A stretch of DNA of 64,000 nt, from contig MNCI01003413.1 in assembly GCA_015680685.1 (NCBI GenBank), positions 257,662 to 321,661 on the forward strand, written 5' to 3'. The position numbers and the translations under genes are program-made. The stretch's first letter is position 1. Every line of letters begins with the position of its first letter. Positions 21,998 through 33,700 of this stretch are shown one piece after another. The notes beneath the pieces are model-generated. The model worked only from the letters and a program-made list of their open reading frames with translations, had not been told where the DNA came from and searched no databases. Source of the stretch: Gnetum montanum (lineage: Eukaryota; Streptophyta; Gnetopsida; Gnetales; Gnetaceae).

Positions 21998-23936
21998 CTT
22001 AGTCGTGGGGGAGATGGCCACTTATGCTAACCATTGTAGGCCCTCAGTTCTTTTTGAATTTTTTTTTACACACTTTTTTTTACATATTTTTTGTTTTACA
22101 CATTCTTTCAACTTTTCTTATTTTTTTTTTACACCATCGTTCATGTTTTTACTATTTCTTTGTTTGCTTGATTTACTTTTATTCATCATCTAATAAGTGC
22201 TCATGATGGTGGATTGAATTATATCATATTGATTACTAAAGTTTGGGTTTTACCTTTGAATTATGATGCTGATATTAAGGTATGGCATTTTGGTAAAATA
22301 GGCAATGAGCCCACACTGTCCACTCATCCATACAACTCTATGGTCTCCTTTGGCTTGGAATTGTATAGTCCCTCTTTTTTCCTAGTAAACTTTTAATGAA
22401 TTGGTGGCTGGGTATTTTTCAAACCAAGGAAAGACTCAAAGGATGAAAAGGGTGTGACTTCAAGGGAATTCGATGCATTTGTGCTATCCATTCTCTTAGG
22501 TGCTTGGATGCTTTTTCTTGGGTTTTCCGCCATTCTAACATTATTCAAAAATTAGGAAGCCGAGTGAATAAAAGTAATTCTTTGCATGGTGTGGTTCTCA
22601 CATAAAAAAAAGTGAGAATTCAAAGCACACCCCTTAGACATAATAAAGTAATATGGGCTACAAGCACTAGTTATGGAAATGAAAAGACATGTTACCCATG
22701 CCTGAAGGGTCACTCTAACTAAGGCCCTTTCTCGCTTCCTACTTCTCCATCTCGCTCTCCTCAAAATGGTGGTAACTCTTTGTGGAAGCATTTGTTGCTT
22801 CAAGTAGATGGATTGATCAAGTGTGTTGATGCAAGGTCACTGGATGTGGTTTGTTTGAGTCTGGATTTGGGATGAGTTCTACTCAGTCACATTAACCATA
22901 AAATACACAAGGGGCTTTACACAACCTTGTTCTTGTGATTCCATTCCATTCTCTCCTCTCCATCTTTCTTCCCATTTTCCACCTCATTGCCAATTTTATC
23001 ATCAGTCCATTATGGGTTGACGCATTATTTTTCTTTGGTGAATTCTTGTGGATAGGTTTTTAACTCTTGCTTCCAAATGACATTCCTAGAGCCTACAGAC
23101 TCTTTGGTTTGTGGGTTTGTCAGGGCATAAAAGGCATGAGCCTACTTTGGGGAGGACCCACTGGCATTTCTTTTTAGTGCAATTTTTAACTTCTTTCCCT
23201 TAAACATTTCCTGCAATCAATCATTTCTTGTTTCATCCCCATCCATGACATCCATTTTATTGGTGTTGTCATTGATATATTTTCCATCTTTCTTATTCCT
23301 CATATTTTTCCATCTTATAGCTACCGAAGGTTCGCTCTTAGTCGTGGGGGCCCTGGCACAAATGTTTTAATTTTCTCCATTTTACTATTTCCCTAACTCC
23401 TACACCTTGGGTAGTCACTTGTGATAAATCTTCGAACCAGTTTCGGCCATAACCACAACTCAGCTAATGCACTTCATAACGAGGCAAGGTATCAACTACA
23501 TTATGTTTACCTATCCTTGCTCATTTGTGACTGTGTTGTGTGTGTAGATGGCAATCATACAAACAATGGACTAGGCTTGGAGGAAGCACTCAAGATGGAC
23601 CAGAACTAGAGCATTTACAAAAAGAGAAAGTTTAGTGGTGTGGCTATGGATAAACAATGGAAGGCGCAATCTTAGCATTGGCGGAAACACCCTTCATTTT
23701 CTTTCTCTCTCTTTCTCTACAAGCTGCCAAATAAAGGCTTGGATGTGATTTATGTACGAGTGTTCAACAAAATGGTCATGAACACTAATGTTGTAATATG
23801 CTTATTAATCCATTCATTGGCCATGTTGAGTCTATCATCCCATTCCACCATTAGTTGTTAATTAGTCAATAATCCCATACCTTCCCAATATTTTGTAAGG
23901 AACTTGAGGACGAGTTTTCATTTAGTTGTGGGGGTA
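21998..23936 (+). other. Element B post-pol spacer and polypurine tract
   Basis: No gene. It contains three copies of a G-rich motif, YTTAGTYGTGGGGG: right after pol (21998-22014), mid-spacer (23337-23352) and at the 3' LTR (23921-23935), the last being the normal polypurine tract. A T-rich stretch lies at 22055-22195. A hairpin (22588-22601 with 22612-22631) is shared with elements C and D. ORF3, present in C, D and E, is absent here. Confidence 0.7.
22588..22631 (+). ncRNA. Conserved spacer hairpin, element B copy
   Basis: GGTGTGGTTCTCAC pairs with GTGAGAATTCAAAGCACACC across a ten-base loop, leaving a small internal bulge. The same structure with compensating stem changes occurs in element C (twice) and element D. 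Flanking words TTTGCAT before and CCTTAGAC after are also shared. The function is unknown. Confidence 0.6.
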
Positions 23937-24862
23937 TGATGAGAGTGGTTACTCTAGTGGTTTATTCTAATTATTAGAGTGGAAATTTCTCTAAAATTAG
24001 AGGGGCAGTTTCTCCAAAATTAGGATGACAGTTTCTCTAAAATTAGAGTGGCAGTTTTTCTAATTATTAGAGTAGTTTCTCCCAAGCCTATAAATACAGT
24101 GCCCAAGTGCACAATTTAGGGAGGAAGTCTTGGGAGGAAGTCTTGGAAGGAAGTATTTCAAGGCAATTCTTTTAGGAGTCAAGTAGCAAAACTTTTGTAG
24201 TTAGAGTATTTTCCATGTACCCGCAATAGGAGGTCTAAGTGTGGATGGATCTTTATTCAAGCATTGTGTACCTGAGCACACCTTATGTACAGCAATAAAG
24301 ATGAGCTCTTGGATTCATCCTTACAGCACTTGAGATTTTTTTTCTTAATTATTTCCTTTATTTTATTTTCTTCTGAATTTTTTTTATTTTATTATTTTAT
24401 TTTATTTTATGCACTTTACATTTCTATTATAAGCACACATAGTACGATCACTTCGAGCATGTGTGTAACACTTGGTAACCCAGTAACGAATAGCATTTGG
24501 TAATCCCAATAGTGTTGCACTAGTTCAGGATGTGTATGGCAAGTGAGAATAGATACTAGTGTTAAGATTAGTTTAAAGCATAGTTAATCAGTAGTTAAGT
24601 TAAAATTAGTCACTTAGTTATCTCTTTCTCCTCCCTTATTAGCAACAAGACATAAAAACATAAAAGCTATAAAAATCATATGCCTCAAGCTGACTTAACC
24701 ATACAATCGTGACATACAAGTAAGTTTGGAAAGAAAATGATCAACCAACCCATCCTTGATCCACAAGGGTGCATAAGCACTTAGTCCTTGGAATTCGACC
24801 GGATTGTGCATGGAACACTCCTATTCGTATGGTTGAGCGTAGGGGTACCTTGCCACTCATCA
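23937..24862 (+). repeat. Element B 3' LTR
   Basis: 926 bp from TGATGAGAGTGG to CCACTCATCA, preceded by the polypurine tract TTTAGTTGTGGGGGTA. It has the same TATA box (CTATAAATA near 24089), the same GCAATAAAGATG (near 24292) and the same U3 near-palindromes as the 5' LTR. It is followed by ACATA, the target duplication. Confidence 0.9.
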
Positions 24863-24867
24863 ACATA

Positions 24868-24960
24868 TATTTCACATTTGGTATATTTTCTTTGTATGCA
24901 TAATGTCTAATATGTCGTATATTTGATGTTTGTTGTGACATTTGGGGACAGGATGTCATA
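24868..24960 (+). repeat. Element A2 right LTR, second part
   Basis: After the ACATA duplication the A2 LTR resumes with TATTTCACATTTGGTATATT, matching the left LTR at about 10766-10847, and ends GGATGTCATA. The next five bases, GATAC, are the A2 target duplication. Together with 15391-15836 it completes the LTR. Confidence 0.8.
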
Positions 24961-25946
24961 GATACCATTACCTCTTGGGCACTTGGATTTAAGCACACGG
25001 GCACCTGCATTCTTTAGGTAAAGAAAGTTGATGCCATGTCCTCCAACTAGCTTATTATATAAGTTATCTCATTTAGATGGCTCAAGGCGAGTCTATAGAT
25101 AGATGGATCACCACTTAGACTTTCTTGCTACTTCTACTACAGTTTCTTTTAGAACTTTTGCATGCACTCCATAGCAACACTTTCCTCCAACATTATTTCA
25201 TGAGTGACTAGTGGTGGTGGATGATCATCTTCCTTAGTCATGGTAGGAACCTTGTATTTCATCATTTCTATCCAAGAGGTGACAAGAGCATGTCTCAATG
25301 TGTCATTGGTGTAGCAGGCTATCCCTCCCCTTTTGCATAATTTCCATATGACACATGGAAAGGGGAGTGCCTTCCTCCCATGTTCATTTTCTTTAAACCA
25401 CTTTTCTATCTTCAAATAGATCAAATGTGGGAAGTTAACAAGGAATTTCTCATTCAAAGTGGCATACACATGGGTGGAGAAGGTAGTCACCTTATTGGGC
25501 CTCACCATTAGATTGAGGGGATAGGTCACTATCTTGAAGTACGCATGTTTTGCTATGGTGAGTGTGCCATACTCTTTATAGTCCACTCTGTATCACCATT
25601 GGACCCACTTCTTTTTGACCTTTAGGTTTGCTTATGTAGAGATCTCTACCAGATTGATCCTAGTTTCAGGTAAGCCAAGGGCTTCAAAAATGACCTTCAC
25701 TAAGTAGGACATAGTTATGTCCTTGATTTTATTAGTGGCATCTAATGACCTATTATTCTAGAAGAGATAGGTCTCTCCCATGTACCACTCGCCACTAGAA
25801 GTGATCATGGGCCACATGGGAGAGCTTTGAAGTTGGATTCTAACATCTTTTGGGGCAAAGCCTAGGAAGGCACCAAAATTCAATTTTTGAAGAACTGAAC
25901 ATTGGATATTCCTAGGCTGAATTTTCCTAAGGCATACATATATCAA
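24961..25946 (-). pseudogene. Element D ORF3, N-terminal domain (dead)
   Basis: Minus-strand reading: LNFGAFLGFAPKDVRIQLQ, SPMWPMITSSGEWYMGETYLF, LPETRINLVE, then HAYFKIVTYPLNLMVRPNKV, NFPHLIYLKIEKWFKENE, ALPFPCVIWKLCKRGGI and HEIMLEESVAMECM. The first block matches element C ORF3 (62134-62268) and the later blocks match element E (34245-33772). The 145-codon stretch 25586-25149 is open. The pattern (a predicted globular domain ending in a G-R-K-x-L-P-F-P box with K-L-C-K-R-G-G) recalls accessory proteins of plant LTR elements, but I cannot name the family. It continues at 10283 beyond the A2 insertion. Confidence 0.75.
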
Positions 25947-28159
25947 CGTGACCTCAAGGCTTGGCCTTCGTCTTGGTGCCTCATTCTAGTGGGATTGCTT
26001 TGTATCAGCTTGGAAAATCTGTTGGATAAATTCCACTTCAAGCTCCTCTCGAAAAGGTCCCGTTGCATGAGTTTCTACTACTTACTCCTAGGGTTATTAT
26101 TATTGGCCCCTTCTAGTTCTAGGCAACTTATCCCTTAGTTGAGATGGTCCTCCTTTCTGTGAGCATTTTGGTCTTAGTGACATCTATAATTACAACATGA
26201 TCAAGGATTAGCATTTGGTGTGTAACTTTGGAACACTTCAATACCTTATCTCTTTGGGTTAGTTACACTTGGCTAAGTTGTGATCATGGCTGGTTTGATT
26301 ATTTTAATATTATTTTATATTAATATTAACCAAAGTTCGTTGGAAAGGTTTAACTCTCATAAATAAGTGATTTTAATATTATTTTATTAGTGAAACCATA
26401 TGGCATTTAGAAAATGTTTTTAAAATTTTTTCATTATAAACCTAAGGTTTGTGGCCCCCATGACATAGAGCTTACCTCTAGTAGCTATAGGACTAAATAA
26501 TGAGGATAATTAGATAAAAAGTTTCAAAGTTATGAGCTCTAGAAGGTTTTGGGCCTAAAAAATTGCAAAAAATCCTCTTACATTTGATGAAAGTGGCAAA
26601 AATTTTCAAAGTGTTGCACGGTATATATAGAATTTTTTTATTGTGTTGATAGGATTGCATCAATGCAATGGTCAAACAAAATTTTTAAATTTTTAAATTA
26701 AGGGGAAAATGAAGAGTTTTAACATAAAATTGGAGTCCACAAGAAGCCCAAGAAGCCTAGAATATGATGGAATGCATGAAGAGGGTTTAAAGGTTCATAA
26801 AAAGGAGATTTTATTAGGAGAATGATGGAGAAATTCCATGAAGGAGTGCATAACTAAACATAATAGACATGGAATGTGAAAGGGTTGAATGCTCAAATGC
26901 CTAAGGATAAGGACATTAACTAGCCCAACCAAGGAAAATGCAAGTGGGCCCTCCCCATAGCAAGATTATGCCCTTAATGCCATTGCATATCCTCAAACCA
27001 AGGAGTTTGTGGACCCCATGGATGATTAATGGTTATGGTAAGTTAAGGACCAAATCTTGAAAGAAACTACCTAATAATTTTGACATATCAAACCAAGACA
27101 TTAAACAAAACATGAAAAATGATAGTGAGATGAGTTATGGGAATCATAGATGGATGAGAGAGTGTGGAATGAAGTCTCGTATCATAGTCACATAAAGGCC
27201 CTTGTGGATTTTATGATTAATATGACTTGATAACATTAATCCTTAGTCTAAATTAAAACCAATCACTTTTAGTGACTTCGCATTAACACTCCATGACTAG
27301 TCCACCCTCTCAAAGCATAAGAATATCTCCATAGATCAATCATCATTCCTAAATGAGAAGAAACAAGAAGCAAGAAGTGAGATGGGCCTTAGTTAGAGGG
27401 GATTGTTAAGCATGGGTAAAATGTGTTTTTAATTCCATAACCAGTGCTTGTAGCTTGTTATTTTTTTAAGGGGTGTGCTTGGAATTCCCATTATTCTTTT
27501 TTTTTTTTGAATTTTATATTTTTGTCTATTTTTTATGGGAACCTTACCATGCAAAGACTTTTAGCTTCCTATTATTGGTCGACAACAGAATGGTGAGAAA
27601 TCCATGAAAACACTCATGTACCCAAGAGGGTAGGCAGGTACAAAGAGCATCAAATCCCCTTATAGTCACATCCTTGTCTATCCACTTAATCCTTCCAAAT
27701 TTTGAAAACTACCAAGATCACAAATTTATTAAAATTTTTATTAAAGAAGGGATTGCACATTTTCAAAACAAGGGAACACAATATAGTTTTGTGGATGGGT
27801 GGATGATGTGGACTCACTACCTGCTATCATGAAAAAGAAACCATGCCTTAGTTATCAATACCAAAATTCAAAGATAAAATCCAAACATTAGTAATCAAAT
27901 AACATTATAGTATAAACCACCATTAATCAACAGCTACAATTACACTTAGTCCTAGTGGCAATAAAGAAAAAGAACATAAGAAAACATTAGAAAAACCAAA
28001 ATCAAATAAAGTAAAATATAAAAGAAATTGTAAAATATTTAAAAAAGAGAAAAATGTATAAAAACTATGTAAAACAAAAACTATGAAAAATAGAAAAAAT
28101 GAAAAACTGAGGAGCCACTTGGATTAATTAACATGGATGGCCATCTCCCCACAATTGAG
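25947..28159 (-). other. Element D pol-ORF3 spacer
   Basis: No gene is seen on either strand. Near 28150 the minus strand reads CAATTGTGGGGAGATGGCCA, the same post-pol G-rich motif as in B and C. The shared spacer hairpin is at 27472-27548 (minus). The rest is AT-rich, with TTTTAATATTATTTTAT repeated near 26300 and 26370. Confidence 0.55.
27472..27548 (-). ncRNA. Conserved spacer hairpin, element D copy
   Basis: On the minus strand GGTAAGGTTCCCAT pairs with ATGGGAATTCCAAGCACACC across a T/A-rich loop. The inner stem is intact, while the outer GGTGTG has become GGTAAG. It is preceded by TTTGCAT, as in the B and C copies. Confidence 0.55.
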
Positions 28160-28921
28160 TTAGAAGAAGGAGATCAAAAAAATTGAGCATGCTTGTCCAT
28201 CTATTGAGGTGTTTTGGTCATTGGCTCTCTTAGGCTCATGGAAAGGTTTTATTTGTTGCATGTTTACCAGTAATTTTTTGTTTGGGCTCTCAGGTTTGTG
28301 TATTAACACGGCCCAAAAAGGAAAGGTTTCATAGATAATATAAGACCCTTCCGACAACATTTGGAACTTGGTTCTTTATGGTATGTGTGTGGCGTTCTAG
28401 TAGAGGACCCTATCTTCTAGTTGAAATTTTACTTTCCTTATTCTAAGGTCATGGCATTGTTTATTAAATGCCTTGTGTAACTCATTAGATGACACGACTA
28501 CCAATCAATTCTTGTCTAGTAGGTTGAGGTTCATCAATCTTTTTTTTTGTGTGCTAGAATTAGTTCAAGGTCAAGGTCACAACTTTCTTTTTGTGCTAGA
28601 CTTAGATCAAGGTCAAGGTCACAAGATGTTGATAGTGTATAGAGCTTTTTTTAAATGGGAAGAGTTAGGAGTTTTCAGTACACAAGCTCATAGGGAGAGT
28701 AGCCTATAGGAAGCTTCCAAGTAAAGTGGTAGGCCCAAAGGGCATTGTTGAGTTCTGTGCTCCAATCCCTTCTATATTTACTAACAATTCTTGTAAATAT
28801 TTTTGTGATCTCTCTATTGGTAACCTCAACTTGACCATTGGCTTGGAGGTGGTAGGGTTTTGTTAATTTATCTTCAACCCCCAACCATTGTATGAGCTTT
28901 CAAAAGGTAGTGCCTATGAAA
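28160..28921 (-). pseudogene. Element D integrase C-terminal part (truncated, dead)
   Basis: The minus strand begins abruptly at HFIGTTFWKLIQWLGVEDKL (28921), then YHLQANGQVEVTNREITKIFTR (Gln intact here, unlike in B), DWSTELNNALWAY, TWKLPIGYSPYELVY and, at 28360-28160, GSYIIYETFPFWAVLIHKPE. It is the closest of the copies to a clean integrase tail, but everything upstream of the second catalytic box is gone. The right edge is a junction with fragment F. Confidence 0.8.
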
Positions 28922-28935
28922 TGACTTATTCAAAC

Positions 28936-29804
28936 TTAAGATTTAGAATGACTCTTAACTAATAGTAAATCAAATTAATAGAATTTTTAATAATAAGGAT
29001 GCTAACATTAAAGTGTATAAAGATTACATCCTTGAACTTTTTAAGGAGTTTAATCACATATTCATTGAACATGTTCCTAGAGAAGAAAATCATGTTCTTG
29101 ATGCATTAGCTCAAATGACACTACTTTAGATGTTCCATTTAGACACAATGCTTAGGATTTTGAAATTATCATTGAAAAGGTTAATTCTTATTCTATTATA
29201 GATAATATTGTTTCTTTCCAAGTTTTTAATGCTGATCATCATATTTACAATTTTTTATCTTCCAAAGGTAAGTGTGGTGATAAATGTTTTAAAGTTTCTC
29301 AAATTAATGAAGAAGCTATGTCAAGAGATGTCATATTTGTAAATGAAATCTCTTTTGATGTAGCAACTAGAGAGGTTTTGTTTGATCACTTGCAGACCAA
29401 GTCTAAAAAAATATCTAAAAACACTAATTGAAAAATGTTAGTTAAAATAGAAATAATTCAAATTCAAAAGAAAGGACGATACTACCGTATTAAAATAGTA
29501 GCCTACTTACATGCACATGAAAAATAAAATTTGTTGGAATTGTTACACAAATTTAATGATGTTATAGCTTAGACTTATGAGGATCTTAAAACTTTTAATC
29601 CTCTCATGATGATACATACTATACCTCTTAAACCTTAAAAAAAACCATTTAGACAAAAATTTAGACTTGTTAACCCTAAGATTGAAACTTTGATGAAGGT
29701 AGAAATAGGTAAAATTTTAGAATCTAAAATTATTTATCCATTAAGAAATTTAAGTTGGACATCAAATTTAGTGCCTTTTAGAAAATGAATAGGTGAATTA
29801 TGAT
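28936..29804 (+). pseudogene. Fragment F: gypsy pol piece with RNase H upstream of RT (dead)
   Basis: The plus strand reads LIVNQINRIFNNKDANIKVYKDYILELF and FIEHVPREENHVLDALAQM, the end of an archaeal-type RNase H. After about 470 bp of mostly open linker (FDVATREVLFDHLQTK) comes the start of an RT: TYEDLKTFNPLMMIHTIPLKP, FRQKFRLVNPKIETLMKVEI and SWTSNLVPFRK. It ends where the E LTR is inserted, at GEL followed by TGA (probably a former Arg CGA). The order RNase H then RT is the reverse of the Tat-type element at 3582-7062. Confidence 0.7.
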
Positions 29805-30486
29805 TGATGAGCGGTGAGGTACCCCTATTCCTAACCATATGAATCACAAGCGTTCATGTTCAATTCAATCTCATTTTATGAACTTTGTAGTTTTCAGTGC
29901 ACTAGTCTTCTAAGAAGTGAATCTTACCTTAAAGTTAATCATTGTCTTTTCAATTACACTTGTGACATACATTGGTATGGTTAAGTGTAATTAAGACATC
30001 TAATTTTTATCATTTTTTATTTTATGGGTTTGGTGTTTTAATCTATCTTACTTAATTTCTTCATTAACTTAATTATTGGAAAATATTTAATAAATAATGG
30101 AAAACATTTAATAAATAATTGAAAACATTAAATGCATAAATAAAATATTTAATGTATCCAAAGTGTTGTAGGGTTTATCGAAAATCTCATCTTTATTGTC
30201 GTACACACTGTTGTGCTCAAGTATAATAATGCTCGAATAAAGATATGTACATCCAATGACTCTTGTTGTGAGCACTTGAGAGAAAAATTCTAACTTTTAA
30301 ATGAACAGACTATAAGAGCTTCGCTACTACTAAGTCTTTGTTGTCATAAATGCGATTGTAGACACATATTTATAGCTGAATATAGACACTGCATCAATAG
30401 GGCCTCGTCGATGCATGATATGATGCATCGATGAGGCCTCATCGACAAGGCCCAGTCGATGCAGCCAACATAACTATGACTTATCA
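29805..30486 (-). repeat. Element E 3' LTR
   Basis: In minus orientation it starts TGATAAGTCAT and ends ACCTCACCGCTCATCA. It shares with B, C and the solo LTR at 46337 the words CTTTATTCGAGCATT, GACAATAAAGATG (polyadenylation signal) and the terminal GGTTAGGAATAGGGGTACC. A TATA-like CTATAAATA lies near 30370. The U3 has repeated TCGATGAGGCC words. It is 682 bp, shorter than the B and C LTRs. Confidence 0.85.
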
Positions 30487-30500
30487 TGCCCCCATGACTG
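30487..30500 (-). other. Element E polypurine tract
   Basis: On the minus strand TTTTCATTCAGTCATGGGGGCA runs into the LTR. ATGGGGGCA is the counterpart of GTGGGGGTA in B and GTGTGGGTA in C, which fixes the LTR start and strand. Confidence 0.7.
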
Positions 30501-30731
30501 AATGAAAACTTGTTCTTAAGTTCTTTTCAAAATTGGAAAGGTATGGAATTCTTAACTGACCTTTCATAAACAAAACTAACTGATTGACTTGATAAAAAAT
30601 GGAGGGCCCGGGTGTATGGATCAACACATTACAAAAATGACGATGGTTAGGACACAAAATTGAACACCATGACATGACTCTTCAAAATTGGATAGCATAT
30701 TCCTTGATGGTGTGAAGTTTGGTGGAGAAGA

Positions 30732-33700
30732 TTAAAATGTCCCAAGCAGTGATGGCTCATGAGTTTCTAAGGGACCTTCACTAACTTCATGTACATGCAG
30801 TGGTTGAGGTGGTTGCGACTGTCCTGCTACTGCTACAACTTTTGGTGAAAGGCAGAAAGCATCCAGTAGTGCTTTCATTTTATGCTCCTTACTTCTACGA
30901 TCATGCACCGTCTATGCAGCTTCGCCAATGTGAATTGGAACAGGCACATCCCAGGGACATGGTATTGTTGGAAACAACTCCTTTGTGTTAATGAACCATA
31001 TACTGAATTGTTTGCATTCAATGTCAAACGCTCTGATTGTATCCTTTAACTCTCGATAATCATTTATCCTTTTGGCTAGATTCTCAACAGTTGATTATTG
31101 ATCTATGAAGTGTGCTCAAGAACTTCAAGATCAACATTTATAGTCTTAAGCTTTTGCTTGGTGTCTTTATGGTGCTTGAACTCTACCTCATATAATAAAT
31201 ATGAGCTAGCCACTTATTTCTCTAACTTTAACCAAGATCATCTGGCAGTTAGCATAGCTAGGTTTGCATATTGGAGAATGGTCAACTCTATATATTCTAT
31301 CATTTCTTCTATTTGTGACTCCTTTAAGTGAATTTCTACTTTATTATAGGCATCAATCCCATCAACGATGGGCTGCCAAACTTCTCTTTCATGTTGGAGT
31401 TGCTGGAGAACTTCATTTATTTTCACCTTTGCCATTTGGATGTGTTTCTCATTGACTTCCTTCTACAAGCCAACATGGTCTCTATAGTGATCTTTCACTT
31501 TCTCAAACTTTAAGGCTTCATTCTTCCACAATTTTGATAGCATATTTCTAGCACAAGGCATGAACTTCATCCATTGATAGATTTCAATTCTTTGAGGCCA
31601 ATCTTCTCAATTCAGTATTCACCTTGGTTAGCTACTCCTACTATTGATGAATAAATTTTTGCATTTGTTCCTTCTGGGCATTAACATTATGCAAGCGATG
31701 ATTTTGGACAATTAGAGTCTCATTCTTCTAGCACATCTAAGACAAGTCCTTCTAAATTGAATAAGTCTTTACCTATGCTATGGACTAGTTAAACATGGTT
31801 GTTATTGCCTCCTCCTCAACCTTTCTAAATCATTCTTGAAGCTATTGAAAAGCTTCATCTCTAGTTTGTTGAGGCCAACCTCACCCATGCTAGGCATAGG
31901 GCCTTGAGCAACAGTAACTAATACTTTATTTTATTTATAATCCGAGCATTACTAAATTTAAGCATCAGATAATAAAGAGAACGTCACCCACCATAAAAAA
32001 ATAAAAGGAATGAGGACCCACCAATGTGCATTGAAAAAAATATATTTCAACATAAACCATAAAACTTAAGGATTTTTTTATTATTTCAGGTTTTTGCGTT
32101 GCGGTTGACATGGCAAAGACAGCTGGTGGTTTAGGGTTAGGGTTTTTCTCTTGTTGGGCCACTATTTAGAGGGAAGAGCAGAGCCAACAAAAGGAGGGAG
32201 GTGGAGTAGGAGAGAAATTGGTTTCTCTGAGGACGATCAGAGGAGAGGTGAGCATCTCTCTCTGATCCTACGCAGTCTTCCTCACGTGGTGACGACAGAC
32301 GGTAGGGCGGCAAGTCTCTCGCGGACATTAGTCTCTCTCTCTCTACACTGCAAAAAATAGTAGGGAAACATACACGCGAGATGCAGGTGGGTGGTCAACA
32401 GCAACAATTTTTCTATTCTAGCGGAGCCAGAGGGGCAACGATTTTTCTATTCTAGCGGAGCCAAAGGGGCAGCGATTTTTTTATTCTGCTGAGAGCCAGA
32501 GTGGACAACGATTTTTCTTTCTGTTGAAAGCTAGAGTTGGCAATGATTTTTTATTCTGCTGGGAAGGCAACACACACAAGCAGGCACCTAGGCTACAAGT
32601 TTTGCTACTTGGATCATCATTGCTTTGTGTTGAGTTAAGTTTTGTTTTGCTCAATCTTCTTTAATTTGATGTAAGGTTATTGTAACAAGACCATTACTGT
32701 CTGTCAAATGTTTATTTCTGAATAGATCGTTAAAATCAAACTTTTGCTTGTGTTTGGAGTTCTCAAACTCCCGATTATTTTTAAACAACAATTTTTCATT
32801 TCCCTTGCCACTTTATTTTTCTTGTTTAAGGTTGGGATAGTTATTCTATTTAAGTTTCTTTATCAAATTTCCTAGTTCAATTTATCTATTTAAATGTCAC
32901 ATAGCTTTTTCAGCTAAGACTATTCCCGGGTTTCCGTATCCATATGGGAGGCACCCTAGGCGATAGTCTCCTAAAATGAGTTTTCACAGTGTGTCCAAAA
33001 TTTACGCATCAACATAGTTGTTGTTAGGCTAAGGATCATAGGATCAACAAGGAGGGCACATAATTTGGTAACCTCTGTGGATAAGCATTGATTTTGTGCT
33101 TGAGCTATTTTGAGTTGCCCCTCCAAAATGATGCACTTGCCCTTTGCGTCTAACAGCTTTGACTATGTTGCAGTGATGTTTTATGGAAAATCAAAGATGT
33201 CTGGAATCAATTGCCCAGTCCCCACCAGTCAATTCAACAATTCTTCATGCTAAGCTGCATTTAGTTTCCTATTGACTATGCTTGCAAATGTTTGCACATC
33301 TCAAAGTGCATATACATCTAATACAAATGCCATAGGTGCATTGAGTGCTTCAGCTACACAATCAATAAGCACTTCAGCCATTGTCTCTTGCCCTTGGTGC
33401 TATATCACCAAGACAGTTGCCCCTTCACCTTCCTCCAATTACACCGAGAAGGTGGTAGCATTCCCCAAGATTTCTGGGAATAAATGGTATTGTGATAAGG
33501 AAATTATCATCTCTTGAGCATTGGGATGTGACCTCACAAATAACTACGTTTGTTGGGTAGAGAATATTGGCTCATCCTTCTCCATCTAACTAATTGTTCG
33601 AGCCACCTCATTAATGTGACTCATTACTGGTCAGTACACAAATGGATCTATACCACTTGTTCCTGCATGTTGCTCTTCCTCACTCAAGAGCTGCTCTTGA

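Larger units (their letters stand above)
15837..24862 (+). mobile_element. Element B: Athila-like LTR retrotransposon, internally deleted
   Basis: It is bounded by LTRs 15837-16809 and 23937-24862 and flanked by a perfect 5-bp target duplication ACATA (15832-15836 and 24863-24867). It contains a tRNA-Asp-type primer-binding site, gag, protease, RT, the C-terminal half of integrase and a polypurine tract. The text from the RT connection to mid-integrase (about 1.2 kb in element C) is missing, and so is ORF3. Many in-frame stops are present. It interrupts the right LTR of element A2, so it is younger than A2, which in turn is younger than D. Confidence 0.9.
10284..24960 (+). mobile_element. Element A2: LTR retroelement carrying host-derived sequences
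   Basis: Two direct copies of an LTR (10284-10847, and 15391-15836 continued at 24868-24960 after element B) flank an interior of about 4.5 kb. The LTRs start TATCACATCC (probably from TGTCACATCC) and end TATCACA or TGTCATA. Flanking 5-bp repeats AATAC/GATAC match at four of five bases. A primer-binding-site-like sequence follows the left LTR. No gag or pol is recognisable in the interior. Instead it holds a minisatellite, a 5S-rRNA-derived segment and a CCR4-like catalytic domain. It therefore looks like a non-autonomous element that picked up host sequence. Element B inserted later into its right LTR. Confidence 0.75.
8860..28921 (-). mobile_element. Element D: Athila-like retrotransposon, 5'-truncated and split by A2
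   Basis: Read on the minus strand, 28921-28160 is the end of an integrase, 28159-25947 a noncoding spacer, 25946-24961 the N-terminal part of ORF3, and 10283-8860 its coiled-coil C-terminal part. The gap between the last two (10284-24960) is exactly an inserted LTR element with a 5-bp direct repeat (AATAC at 10279-10283, GATAC at 24961-24965). The order pol, spacer, ORF3 is the same as in element C of this window. No D LTR could be found: the left end stops inside or just after ORF3 near 8860 and the right end stops inside integrase. Confidence 0.8.

Noticed and set aside
32129-32146. Telomere repeat array
   Set aside because: Only about two units; better read as a promoter telo-box.
32151-32360. 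Short open frames in the solo LTR
   Set aside because: They lie in promoter-like LTR sequence with no homology.
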